This document shows positions 19,054-27,783 of a stretch of 64,000 bases of DNA, piece by piece. Position 1 is the first letter of the stretch, and each line of letters opens with the position of its first letter. Under the pieces are notes generated by a model. That model saw nothing but the letters and a program-made list of their open reading frames with translations. It ran no database searches and was not told the origin of the DNA. Location: assembly GCF_009498525.1 (NCBI RefSeq), contig NZ_QSNT01000001.1:423004-487003 (forward strand), read 5' to 3'. The position numbers and the translations under genes are program-made. Source of the stretch: Rhizobium sp. ICMP 5592 (GTDB taxonomy: Bacteria; Pseudomonadota; Alphaproteobacteria; Rhizobiales; Rhizobiaceae).

Positions 19054-19994
19054 TGAACGAGCCCAATGTCCTTGAGGACGCCTTCGGTCGCGGAGACATC
19101 CTTGGCGAGCTGCTCCTTGAAGGCGTCGCCGGCGAGATAGGTATCCTCCCAGCCCTTCGTCTTCAGAAGTTCCTGCCAGCCGGCAGACTTGGCGAGCTTT
19201 TCGACGTCGGACGACACGGCGGCCTTCTGTTCGTCGCTCAAGCCGGGTGCTGCCGCAATCATGCGCCAGTTTTCGACCACCACGTCGAGGCCGCTTTCCT
19301 TGATCGTCGGTGCATCGACGCCGTCGAGGCGTTCGCCGCTCGACACGGCGAGGAGCCGCAGCGCACCGGACTTCACCTGGGATTCGAATTCGCCGTAACC
19401 GGAAATTCCCGCCGTCACCTGACTGCCGAGGATGGCGGCCAGCGCTTCGCCGCCGCCGGAAAAGGCGATGTAGTTGATCTTGGTCGGATCGACGCCGGCT
19501 GCCTTTGCGATCAGGCCGACTGCGATATGGTCGGTGCCGCCGGCCGAACCGCCGGCCCAGGACACCGAACCCGGATCCTTCTTCAACGCTTCGACGAGAT
19601 CGCCCATGGTCTTGAGCGGCGATGAGGCCGGAACGACGATCGCTTCATACTCGCCGGTCAGGCGCGCGATCGGCGTCACGTCCTTGAGCGACACCGGCGA
19701 TTTGTTGGTCAGGATGGCGCCAACCATGACATAGCCGCCGACGATCAGGGCATTCGGATTGCCGCTCGCCTGGCTGGCGAATTGCGCCAGGCCAATGGTG
19801 CCGCCGGCGCCCGGCACGTTCTGCACCTGGACATTGCGGGAGATGCCTTCCTGCTGCATTACCGACTGGATCGAGCGGGCGGTCTGGTCCCAGCCGCCAC
19901 CGGGATTGGCCGGCGCCATGATGGTGTAGTCCGCCGGGAAAGCCGGCAGCGCAAGCGCGCCGGCAAGCATGGAAGCCAGAAAAAACTGTTTCAA
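19050..19994 (-). CDS. tctC: Tripartite tricarboxylate transporter substrate-binding protein TctC (Bug family)
   Basis: Periplasmic receptor of the TctCBA system, 314 residues, with an N-terminal Sec signal ([20 protein letters not shown]) cleaved before [20 protein letters not shown]. The Bug/TctC fold is shown by [38 protein letters not shown] and GISGYGEFE. It is the first gene of the leftward operon. A 256-bp upstream gap contains a 9-bp direct repeat with 11-bp periodicity (20192-20211) that suits an OmpR/PhoB-type activator such as the TctD-like regulator encoded nearby. Confidence 0.93.
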   Translation of the reverse strand: MKQFFLASMLAGALALPAFPADYTIMAPANPGGGWDQTARSIQSVMQQEGISRNVQVQNVPGAGGTIGLAQFASQASGNPNALIVGGYVMVGAILTNKSPVSLKDVTPIARLTGEYEAIVVPASSPLKTMGDLVEALKKDPGSVSWAGGSAGGTDHIAVGLIAKAAGVDPTKINYIAFSGGGEALAAILGSQVTAGISGYGEFESQVKSGALRLLAVSSGERLDGVDAPTIKESGLDVVVENWRMIAAAPGLSDEQKAAVSSDVEKLAKSAGWQELLKTKGWEDTYLAGDAFKEQLAKDVSATEGVLKDIGLVQ

Positions 19995-20191
19995 GATTAG
20001 TCCTCCGTCGGGCGCGCTCGTTGGAGATCGGCGCGATGTTTATCCTCTTTGCGGACGGGGATTGGCTTCATCGATTGAGCGGCGTCAGGACTCTCATGAC
20101 CTGCTTGCGCCATCTCCAGATGAAATACTCCTCCCATACGCTTCGATCATTCGCCTCCACGAATGATGAAGAGCCGCAAGCCATCACAGGA

Positions 20192-20211
20192 AGCTGACAT
20201 TTAGCTGACAT
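20192..20211. promoter_or_regulatory. Tandem direct repeat upstream of tctC, OmpR/PhoB-type site
   Basis: AGCTGACAT occurs at 20192-20200 and again at 20203-20211, so equivalent bases are 11 bp apart on one face of the helix. On the transcribed (minus) strand each half contains TGTCA, the core of PhoB-type half-sites. It lies about 200 bp upstream of tctC. The TctD-like regulator at 21501 belongs to the same DNA-binding family, making it the first candidate; PhoB itself is the alternative. Confidence 0.5.
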
Positions 20212-20250
20212 CGGCCGGTGCCATGTCGCACGAACATTGCCTGGGCTGAG

Positions 20251-21318
20251 TTACTGCAGACGCAGGGCTTCGTTCCAGCGGGCAATCAGCCGCGCCCGCT
20301 TGACCTGGTCGAGATAGACCATCAGGCCGGGGCTGACCGGCACTGGCCGCAACTGGCCGCCGAGCATTTCGCGCATCGTATTGGCGGTGTTGACACCCGC
20401 GACATCCGGGCTGACCGCCGGGATCTGCAATTCGCGGGCCATGATCGTCTGACCTTCCTTGGACATGAAGAATGCCAGATAGCGCTTTCCGAGATCCGGC
20501 GAGGCCGCCGCCTGCGGCACGAGCCCGATGCGTGACATGACGACGGTATAGTCCCGCGGCAGAACGATGCCGACATCGGGGTAACGCGAGGCCCAATTGG
20601 CGGCGTAGGAGCCGAGAATATTGTAACCGAGCGTGAAGCGGCCGTCGGATACTCGCTCGAGAATGGCCGTGCTTGTCGAATAGACTTTCACGCCGGCCGC
20701 CCCCATGGCCTGGATGACCGACCAGATATCGCCGAATTGCTCCTGGTCGCGCGCCATGAACAGAAAGCCGACACCCGACCGCTCGATATCATAGGTGCCG
20801 ATCCGGCCACGGACCTCGTTTCCGTGCCGCTTCAGATAGTCGACGAGTTCCGCGCGCGTCGAGGGCGGCTTCTCGCTCGTGAAGCTCGGCTTGTGGTAGA
20901 CGAAGACGGCGGGCTCGAAGGTCAGGGCATAGGCCGTGTTGCGCCAGTTTGCCCATTCCGGCCAACGGCCGCTCATCGGCAGATCGCTGCGTTGGGCGTA
21001 TCCGTCATTGCTGAGCTTGACCTGAAGATCCATCGCCGAGGAGAAGGCGAAATCCGCCGTCCTGCCACCGGCGTCGGTTTCCTTGACGATCCGGTCGTAG
21101 ATCTCCCCCGTCAGCATGTCCTCGTAGCGCACCGCGACATCGGGGTTGGCCGCCTGAAACCCCCGGATCATAGGCGTCGCCAGCGGCTCGTCCAGCGAGG
21201 AATAGACGATGACCTCGAATGCCTTCTCATTCCCCGACAGTGCTGGAAACACAACCGGATCGGCGACAACAAGGCTTGGGGCGAGACAGATGGAAAGAAG
21301 GACCGAAAGAAACCGCAT
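20251..21318 (-). CDS. Periplasmic solute-binding protein (iron/Fbp-like fold), divergent from the two-component genes
   Basis: About 355 residues with a Sec signal (MRFLSVLLSICLAPSLVVA) and an extracellular-binding-protein fold resembling Fbp/AfuA-type receptors (EVIVYSSLDEPLATPMIRGF, AANPDVAVRYEDMLTGEIYDRI). The frame extends to 21534 but the upstream part overlaps the response-regulator start, and the signal peptide fixes the start at 21318. No permease or ATPase accompanies it. Placed between tctCBA and a divergent TctD/TctE pair, it may present a ligand to the sensor kinase rather than serve an importer; that role is inference. Confidence 0.8.
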   Translation of the reverse strand: MRFLSVLLSICLAPSLVVADPVVFPALSGNEKAFEVIVYSSLDEPLATPMIRGFQAANPDVAVRYEDMLTGEIYDRIVKETDAGGRTADFAFSSAMDLQVKLSNDGYAQRSDLPMSGRWPEWANWRNTAYALTFEPAVFVYHKPSFTSEKPPSTRAELVDYLKRHGNEVRGRIGTYDIERSGVGFLFMARDQEQFGDIWSVIQAMGAAGVKVYSTSTAILERVSDGRFTLGYNILGSYAANWASRYPDVGIVLPRDYTVVMSRIGLVPQAAASPDLGKRYLAFFMSKEGQTIMARELQIPAVSPDVAGVNTANTMREMLGGQLRPVPVSPGLMVYLDQVKRARLIARWNEALRLQ

Positions 21319-21500
21319 GCGGCGATATTGCCGCAGCGGCAGATCGTGCACAAGCGCATGCCCATCTGCCCGAGCCCCGCTTGTCGTTTCAGTTGCGGAA
21401 AAGTACCGTAACACCTTGGATTGCTGCCTGGTGTTTTCCCAAATCGATTCCGGTCCAAGGCGGAATGCGCTAGGGTGCGGTCTGGGGGAGAATAATCGTC

Positions 21501-22175
21501 TTGCGCATATTGCTGGTTGAGGACAACAAGGCACTTTCCGAAGGGCTTTTCGCGATCCTGCGTGGGGCCGGCTATGCCGTGGATGTGGTGGGCGATGGCG
21601 CCTCCGCGAATGCGGCGGCGGCGGTCGAAACCTTCGATCTCGTTATCCTCGATCTCAACCTGCCGGAGATGGACGGGCTCGATGTGCTCCGGGCCATGCG
21701 CGCGCGCCAGAACAAGGCGGCCGTACTCATTCTGACGGCGCGGGGCACGCAGGAAGAGAAGGTGCGCGGCCTCGATCTGGGTGCCGACGACTATATGATC
21801 AAGCCCTTCGACATCAGCGAATTCGAGGCGCGTGTTCGCGTGCTTCTGCGCCGGCAAGCGGGGCTTCGCGCGTCGCTCGTCACCTATGGCAATGTCGCCC
21901 TCGACCTCAATTCGCGCACCTTTTCGGCCAACGGCGCTCCGATCGATATTCCGGCCCGTGAGCTTGGCCTTCTCGAAACCCTGTTCATGCGCGCCGGCAG
22001 GGTCGTCGCCAAGGAGGCGATCATCCAGTCGCTTGCCGCCTTCGACGACGATCTGAGCGCCAATGCCATCGAGCAATATGTCAGCCGGTTGCGCAAGCGC
22101 CTTGCGCCGCACGGATTGACGGTGAGGACGGCCCGCGGCATCGGCTATTATCTCGACAAGCTGGCGGGCGGATGA
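21501..22175 (+). CDS. tctD: OmpR-family response regulator, TctD-like
   Basis: A 224-residue two-domain regulator. The receiver domain has the acidic pair ED near residue 8, phosphoacceptor Asp51 in VILDLNLPEMDG, Thr in LTARG and the conserved Lys in IKPFD. The C-terminal winged helix includes IPARELGLLETLF and the terminal VRTARGIGYYL. Translation appears to begin at a TTG preceded by GGGGGAG about ten bases away. It overlaps the kinase gene by four bases. Its likely target is the divergent binding protein and tctCBA. Inverted arms AACACC/GGTGTT lie at 21410-21435 in the divergent promoter region. Confidence 0.88.
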   Translation: MRILLVEDNKALSEGLFAILRGAGYAVDVVGDGASANAAAAVETFDLVILDLNLPEMDGLDVLRAMRARQNKAAVLILTARGTQEEKVRGLDLGADDYMIKPFDISEFEARVRVLLRRQAGLRASLVTYGNVALDLNSRTFSANGAPIDIPARELGLLETLFMRAGRVVAKEAIIQSLAAFDDDLSANAIEQYVSRLRKRLAPHGLTVRTARGIGYYLDKLAGG

Positions 22176-23563
22176 AGGCTCAGTCCGCCTATTCCCTGCG
22201 CCGCAGGCTGCTTGCCTGGCTTCTGATCGCGACTGTCGTCATCGGCACTGTTGCGCTGGCAGATACCTATTTCGAGGCGGTGAAAACCGCAAACACCGTG
22301 TCGGACCGCGTTCTCGCCGGCTCGGCGCTCGCCATCGCCGAGCGCGTCGTCGTCGCGGAAGACGGCACGCTGGAGGTGGATATTCCCTATGTCGCCCTGG
22401 AGATGCTGACGTCGGCGGCCCAGGATCGCGTCTTCTACCGCGTGGACGGTCCGCCCGGCCGGTTCATCACCGGCTATCAGAACCTGCCGTCGATTGCCGA
22501 CATGAAGGGACAGGCGGCGGTCTATGCCGACCAGACGTTCGGCGGCGAACCGATCCGGCTTGCCGTGCTCGAGCGTTCAGCGTCGACGGGCATCAATTCG
22601 GTGCCGTTCACGGTGACCGTCGCCGAAACGACGATCGGCCGCACGCAGCTGACGCAGGCTATTCTGTTGCGCTCGGCCCTGCGACTTCTCACCCTCATAC
22701 TCGGTGCCGCAATTATCGTCTGGATCGCCGTCACCGTATCGCTTCGGCCGCTCTACCGTCTTGGGGATGCCATTGCGGAGCGCAGCCCCGACGATCTGCA
22801 CCCGATCCGGCAATCCGCGCCAAGCGAAGTTGAGGGGCTGGTGGAAACGGTCAATTCCTTCATGGTGCGGCTGCAATCGGCGCTTGATGCATTGCGCCAT
22901 TTCACCGGAAATGCCGGCCATCAGTTGCGCACGCCCCTTGCCATCATCCGCACCCAGCTGGCGCTGTCGGCGCGCGCAACCTCGCTTGGGGAGGCCCGGG
23001 AGGCCGCGCGCAAGGGTGACGAGGCAGTGGCCCATGCGGAGCGCATCCTGGCGCAACTGCTGCTCATGGCGAAAGTGGAGGCGGCGGCGTCGAATGAGCC
23101 GCAATCGCAGACGGCCCTGGATCTCGTGTCGCTTGCACAGGGGATCACCGGCGACCACGTTCCCGGTGCCGGCGAAGCCGGCATCGATCTCGGCTTTGAA
23201 GGAGAGGGGAGCGCGCTCATTCGGGCCGAGCCGCTTCTGATCGGCGAACTCCTGCGCAACCTGATCGAGAACGCGATTGCCTATGCCGGACGCGGGACGG
23301 AGGTGACTGTGCGCGTGGAAGCAAGGGGCGAGACGGTTCGCCTGGACGTGGAAGACAACGGTCCGGGTATCCCGCTCGACAAACGACAGAGCGTGCGGCA
23401 GCGGTTTGCCCGCGGGGGAGGCGGGCAGGCGCCCGGAATGGGTTTGGGGCTGCCGATCGTGGAGGAGATTGCCGGCCTGTTCGGCGGTTCGCTGACGCTT
23501 GGCGAGGGAGCCGGCGGAAAAGGGCTGAAGGCCTCGGTGATCTTCCCCGGCAAATCGGACTGA
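22172..23563 (+). CDS. tctE: Sensor histidine kinase, TctE-like
   Basis: A 463-residue membrane kinase with one helix near residues 14-31, a periplasmic domain to about 165 that fits the 2CSK_N type, a second helix near 170-190, and a linker. The dimerisation/phosphoacceptor box is FTGNAGHQLRTPLAII with His250. The ATPase domain carries NLIENAIAYAGRG (N box), DNGPGIP (G1) and GMGLGLPIVEEIA (G2). It is translationally coupled to the regulator by an ATGA overlap and ends before a strong hairpin terminator. Tricarboxylate sensing is inferred from the adjoining tctCBA operon. Confidence 0.88.
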   Translation: MKAQSAYSLRRRLLAWLLIATVVIGTVALADTYFEAVKTANTVSDRVLAGSALAIAERVVVAEDGTLEVDIPYVALEMLTSAAQDRVFYRVDGPPGRFITGYQNLPSIADMKGQAAVYADQTFGGEPIRLAVLERSASTGINSVPFTVTVAETTIGRTQLTQAILLRSALRLLTLILGAAIIVWIAVTVSLRPLYRLGDAIAERSPDDLHPIRQSAPSEVEGLVETVNSFMVRLQSALDALRHFTGNAGHQLRTPLAIIRTQLALSARATSLGEAREAARKGDEAVAHAERILAQLLLMAKVEAAASNEPQSQTALDLVSLAQGITGDHVPGAGEAGIDLGFEGEGSALIRAEPLLIGELLRNLIENAIAYAGRGTEVTVRVEARGETVRLDVEDNGPGIPLDKRQSVRQRFARGGGGQAPGMGLGLPIVEEIAGLFGGSLTLGEGAGGKGLKASVIFPGKSD

Positions 23564-23625
23564 CTGGGAGATCGCCGAATCGCGCCACTGTTGCCGAAAA
23601 CCAGTCGGTCAACCACCTCGTTCCA

Positions 23626-23669
23626 CGAACCAATGGATGGGGCAGAATGCCGCCCCATCCATTGGTTCG
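23626..23669. terminator. Strong bidirectional terminator hairpin
   Basis: Perfect 18-bp inverted arms at 23626-23643 and 23652-23669 (each containing CCAATGGATGGGGC or its complement) enclose an 8-base loop. A TTTTTT run follows at 23682-23687 on the plus strand. It sits exactly between the converging kinase and amaB-like genes. Confidence 0.8.
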
Positions 23670-23686
23670 ATAGCGGTAAGGCTTTT

Positions 23687-25225
23687 TTACTCGACGTCGA
23701 ACTTGACGCCCTGCGCGAGCGGGAGGGTGCGGCCATAATTGATGGTGTTGGTGGCGCGGCGCATATAGGCCTTCCAGGCATCCGAACCGGATTCGCGGCC
23801 GCCGCCGGTCTCCTTCTCGCCGCCGAAGGCCCCGCCGATTTCGGCGCCGGAAGGACCGAGATTGACGTTGGCAATGCCGCAATCCGAACCGCGCGCCGAA
23901 ACGAAGGCTTCCGCTTCGCGCATGTCATTGGTGAAGATCGACGACGACAGGCCCTGCGGCACGGCGTTGTGCAGCGCCAGCACCGCGTCGAAATCGCTGT
24001 ACTTCATCACATAGAGGATCGGCGCGAAGGTTTCCTGCTCGACCGGGCCGGTCTGCGCCGGCATCTCGATCAGAGCGGGACGGACATAGAAGGCATTGGC
24101 CGAACCGCTTTCGACACGCTCGCCGCCGGTTACCTTGCCGCCGACCGACTTCGCTTCGCCAAGAGCGGCCTGCATCCGGTCGAAAGCCTGCTTGTCGATC
24201 AGCGGACCAACGAGCGTGCCCTGTTCCAGCGGATTGCCGATGGTGACGGAGCCATAGGCCTTCTGCAGGCGCGGCACGAGCTGATCGTAGACGCTCTCAT
24301 GCACGAAGAGACGGCGCAGCGTCGTGCAGCGCTGGCCGGCGGTGCCCATGGCGGAGAAGGCGACACCGCGCAGCGTCAGGTCGAGATCGGCCGTCGGGCT
24401 GACGATGGCGGCATTGTTGCCACCAAGCTCGAGAATGGCGCGGGCGAAGCGGCTGGCAAGCCGAGGACCGACGGCGCGGCCCATGGCCGTCGAGCCGGTG
24501 GCGGACACCAGCGGCACCTTCGGATGGTCGACCAGGATCTCGCCGAGATCGCGACCACCGATAATGAGCGTCGAGAGATTGGCCGGGGCGTCACCACCCT
24601 CGGCGATGAAGCGCTTCAGCGCCTTTTCGAACAGGGCTTGCGTGGCAAGTGCCGTCAGCGGCGTCTTTTCCGAGGGCTTCCAGATCGTCGAATTGCCGCA
24701 GACCATGGCGAGCGCCGCATTCCACGACCAGACGGCGACCGGGAAGTTGAAGGCGGAGATGATGCCGATCGGGCCGAGCGGATGCCAAGTCTCCATCATC
24801 CGGTGTTCGGAGCGTTCGGTGGCGATCGTCAGGCCATAGAGTTGGCGCGACAAGCCGACCGCGAAATCGCAGATGTCGATCATTTCCTGCACTTCGCCGA
24901 GACCTTCGGAGGTGATCTTGCCAACCTCGATGGAGACGAGACGGCCAAGCGCCGCCTTGCCGGCGCGCAGCTCTTCGCCGAGCAGACGAACCAGCTCGCC
25001 GCGCTTCGGTGCCGGTACATTGCGCCAGGCGAGGAAGGCGTCCTGCGCCTTGTCGATCGCAGCCTTGGCATCGGCGGCCGAATCTTCCCTGAGACGGCCG
25101 ATTTCGGCGCCGGTCACCGGCGAGGTCACGGCAAGCGTTCCGCCCGTATAGCGCTCGGCGGAGACGCCGAGGTCGGTGAGGATTTTCGAGACTTCGGAAG
25201 CAAGATCTGGCGTGGACATAGTCAT
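23687..25225 (-). CDS. amaB: L-alpha-aminoadipate-semialdehyde (L-piperidine-6-carboxylate) dehydrogenase, ALDH7 type
   Basis: NAD-dependent aldehyde dehydrogenase that would convert aminoadipate semialdehyde/P6C to 2-aminoadipate in lysine and pipecolate catabolism. The 512-residue chain has the ALDH signature ILELGGNNAAIV with the catalytic Glu and GTAGQRCTTLRRLF with the catalytic Cys. ALDH7/antiquitin-type features include ISAFNFPVAVWSWN, SGAEIGGAFGGEKETGGGRE and SGSDAWKAYMRRATNTINY. It lies downstream of an AmaA-like oxidase on the same strand. This gene pair is the known amaA-amaB arrangement, which supports the substrate assignment. Confidence 0.9.
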   Translation of the reverse strand: MTMSTPDLASEVSKILTDLGVSAERYTGGTLAVTSPVTGAEIGRLREDSAADAKAAIDKAQDAFLAWRNVPAPKRGELVRLLGEELRAGKAALGRLVSIEVGKITSEGLGEVQEMIDICDFAVGLSRQLYGLTIATERSEHRMMETWHPLGPIGIISAFNFPVAVWSWNAALAMVCGNSTIWKPSEKTPLTALATQALFEKALKRFIAEGGDAPANLSTLIIGGRDLGEILVDHPKVPLVSATGSTAMGRAVGPRLASRFARAILELGGNNAAIVSPTADLDLTLRGVAFSAMGTAGQRCTTLRRLFVHESVYDQLVPRLQKAYGSVTIGNPLEQGTLVGPLIDKQAFDRMQAALGEAKSVGGKVTGGERVESGSANAFYVRPALIEMPAQTGPVEQETFAPILYVMKYSDFDAVLALHNAVPQGLSSSIFTNDMREAEAFVSARGSDCGIANVNLGPSGAEIGGAFGGEKETGGGRESGSDAWKAYMRRATNTINYGRTLPLAQGVKFDVE

Positions 25226-25336
25226 TCTCGTCTTTCTAATGGAAGCGTGTTCGGTGATATCTGGTGACTGTCGGCGCGGGACGGAAGGGTTGTCTAACTT
25301 GATCTCTGTCCGCGCCCGGCTTTTTAATTGGTCTCG

Positions 25337-26620
25337 CTAGAAGCGGTCGCTGGTCAGATGAGCGATCTGGGCTCCGGCTTCGTAATAGAATTCCTTGGCG
25401 GCGCGAAAGCTTGGGTCCTTCGGTGCGGTCAGCGGCAGGGGAAGCTCGGCTTCGCTGATATCGCCGAGGATGTGGTGCGCGATCGTCTTGCCAAACACCG
25501 TGCCCGGCGCAATGCCCCGGCCATTATAGCCGGAAAAGCCGATGACGTTCTCCGCGAATTTATGGAAACGGGGGACGGCATCGTCGGTCATGCCGATCTT
25601 GCCGTACCACTCGCTTTCAAAGGCTATGTCACCGAGATGCGGGAACAGCTTCTTCAACGACCGTCGTGCCCAGCTCCTGTGAACGGCAAGGCCGGTGTTG
25701 CGCAGTGCCCCGATGCTGCCGATCACCAGACGGCCGGCCTGGTCCATGCGGAAGGACGACAGGATTTCCTTCGTATCCCAGCAGCCTTCGCGGCCAGGCA
25801 GGATCGACTTGCGGACATTGTCGCCGAGCGGCACGGTGGCGAAATTGAAATAGGGCAGATGTACCTGCTCGGTGCGTACCTGCTCCCAGGGGCCGGTGGA
25901 ATAGGCGTCGGTCGCAACGACAATCCACTTGGCGGAGACGGAGCCATGTGCCGTGCTCACCTTCCATCCGTCGCCCTGGCGTTCGGTGACGATGACGGGG
26001 CTGCCGGTAAAGATTTTCGTGCCCGCCCGAATGGCCGCGTGCGCCAGGCCGCGCGCATAGGCAAGCGGCTGAATGGTGCCGGCGCGCGGATCGAATAGCG
26101 ATCCCGCATAGGCGGCGCTGCCGACGCGGCGGGCCGTCTCTTCGGCGGAGAGCAGTTGCACAGGCGCGCCACGGGCAGTCCATTGGCGATGCCGCTCCTG
26201 AAGCTCCTTCAGGCCATCGGCGCCGACGGCCAGATGCAGCGTGCCATTCTTTTCGATTTCGCAGGCGATCTCGTGCTTCTCGACAATCTCGCGCACCAGA
26301 AGCGGTGCCCCGCCTAACAGCTCGAGCGCCCTTTCGCCATGGACCGGTCCCAGCACGCCGGGAATATCGTCCGGCATCACCCACATGCCGCCATTGATCA
26401 GGCCGACATTGCGCCCTGCACCGCCAAAGCCGATTTCGACCGCCTCCAGAACCACGGCCGACCGGCCGGCCTCAGTGAGATGCAGGGCCGCCGAAAGGCC
26501 GGTGTAACCGCCACCGACGATGACGACATCAGCGGTGAGATCGCCGGCAAGCGCTGATGTAACGGGACCGGCGGGCGCGGTCTTTTCCCAAAGGCCGTGG
26601 GAGCGGGGATTATTCAGCAT
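25337..26620 (-). CDS. amaA: FAD-dependent oxidoreductase, AmaA-like L-pipecolate oxidase
   Basis: A 427-residue DAO-family flavoenzyme. The N-terminal dinucleotide fold VVIVGGGYTGLSAALHL begins near residue 31, followed by GFGGAGRNVGLINGG, typical of pipecolate/sarcosine-type oxidases. The C-terminal FSGYNGRGIAPGTVFGKTIA closes the FAD site. In the amaA-amaB pathway it oxidises L-pipecolate to piperideine-6-carboxylate, which the downstream dehydrogenase uses. The 111-bp gap to amaB and shared orientation fit one operon; a LysR gene diverges from it. Confidence 0.85.
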   Translation of the reverse strand: MLNNPRSHGLWEKTAPAGPVTSALAGDLTADVVIVGGGYTGLSAALHLTEAGRSAVVLEAVEIGFGGAGRNVGLINGGMWVMPDDIPGVLGPVHGERALELLGGAPLLVREIVEKHEIACEIEKNGTLHLAVGADGLKELQERHRQWTARGAPVQLLSAEETARRVGSAAYAGSLFDPRAGTIQPLAYARGLAHAAIRAGTKIFTGSPVIVTERQGDGWKVSTAHGSVSAKWIVVATDAYSTGPWEQVRTEQVHLPYFNFATVPLGDNVRKSILPGREGCWDTKEILSSFRMDQAGRLVIGSIGALRNTGLAVHRSWARRSLKKLFPHLGDIAFESEWYGKIGMTDDAVPRFHKFAENVIGFSGYNGRGIAPGTVFGKTIAHHILGDISEAELPLPLTAPKDPSFRAAKEFYYEAGAQIAHLTSDRF

Positions 26621-26851
26621 CGATCCTGTCCATCAATACGAAAATATCGGGCAATGCCTTTGCGACTGGCCGGGGCTGACATCCTGAGAGACATCTGGTC
26701 CGGCCGCAGCCTGTGTCTGGAGATGAAAGCAGTAGCCTGCATTGGACTATCCCGCAACGGTTGGTCAGATCGAAGGGAACGACGTTCATGGAGATATGAC
26801 GATATCATTCCGATTTTTCCGCTCCTGCCTCTTTACGGCGCGGTTTTCGTG

Positions 26852-26871
26852 GAAGAAATTGACATTTCTTC
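26852..26871. promoter_or_regulatory. Perfect palindrome in the amaA-LysR divergent promoter region
   Basis: GAAGAAAT (26852-26859) and ATTTCTTC (26864-26871) are perfect inverted arms around TGAC. The site ends 21 bases before the LysR start codon and contains a T-N11-A pattern, as expected of a LysR autoregulatory box that also controls amaA. Confidence 0.55.
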
Positions 26872-26892
26872 AATAGTTAATTCCGTACGGGA

Positions 26893-27783
26893 ATGAACAT
26901 GATCACGCCACGGCGATTTCTACCCTCCTTGTCCCTGCTGTCCGCCTTTGAGGCGGCGGCCCGCACCGGCAGTGTCACCATTGCGGCAAAAGAGCTGGAT
27001 CTCACGCAAAGCGCTGTCAGCCGCCAGATCAAGGCGCTGGAAGAGCAGCTTGGCGTGGAGCTGTTTGTGCGGGAGCGCCAGACCATCCGCCTGACGCTTG
27101 CCGGCGACAGCTATGCCCGCGAGATCCGCGAGGCTTTGCGGCGGATCTCATCGGCCTCGCTCGACCTGCGCGCCAACCCGAATGGCGGGACATTGAACGT
27201 GGCGATCCTGCCGACCTTCGGGACGCGCTGGCTGGCCCCGCGGCTTGGTGATTTTCTGGCGACCAATCCGGGCATCACGATCAATCTGGTGACCCGTCTG
27301 TCGCCGTTCGATTTTCGGCTGGATTCGATCGATGCCGCTATCCATTTCGGCCATCCGCACTGGCCGGGCGCCGAACTCGCATTTTTGATGTCGGAGCGGA
27401 CCGTTCCGGCCTGCAGCCCCGATTTCCTGGCTCGCCACCGGCTAGTGGAGCCCGCCGACTTCCTGCAGGTGCCGCTGTTGCATCTGACGACCCGGCCGGA
27501 TGCCTGGGAAAAATGGCTGGCGGCAAATGGTGCACCCGCATCCGGTGTGCGTGGCATGTTGTTCGATCAATTCGCAACCGCCGCCCAGGCCGCCATCTCC
27601 GGCCTTGGCGTCGCCCTGCTGCCGACATTTCTCATCCAGGAAGAACTCAAGCGCGGCGAGCTGGTAGCGACCTCGTCCAACGAGCTCGAAAGCGACGAAC
27701 GCTATTATCTTGCCTGTCCGTTCGAGCGCCTGGCATACCCGCCGCTTGTCCGCTTTCGCGAGTGGATTGTGAATCAGCGTTGA
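26893..27783 (+). CDS. LysR-family regulator, probable controller of amaAB
   Basis: A 296-residue LysR-type protein of the GcvA-like branch. The N-terminal winged helix (residues about 10-68) contains LLSAFEAAARTGSVTIAAKELDLTQ-type residues and AVSRQIKALEEQLGVELF. The C-terminal effector domain includes LNVAILPTFGTRWLAPRL. It is divergent from the amaA-like gene with a 272-bp shared region that holds a perfect palindrome. The effector is plausibly a lysine/pipecolate intermediate, inferred from context. ATG 26899 is an alternative start. Confidence 0.88.
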   Translation: MNMITPRRFLPSLSLLSAFEAAARTGSVTIAAKELDLTQSAVSRQIKALEEQLGVELFVRERQTIRLTLAGDSYAREIREALRRISSASLDLRANPNGGTLNVAILPTFGTRWLAPRLGDFLATNPGITINLVTRLSPFDFRLDSIDAAIHFGHPHWPGAELAFLMSERTVPACSPDFLARHRLVEPADFLQVPLLHLTTRPDAWEKWLAANGAPASGVRGMLFDQFATAAQAAISGLGVALLPTFLIQEELKRGELVATSSNELESDERYYLACPFERLAYPPLVRFREWIVNQR

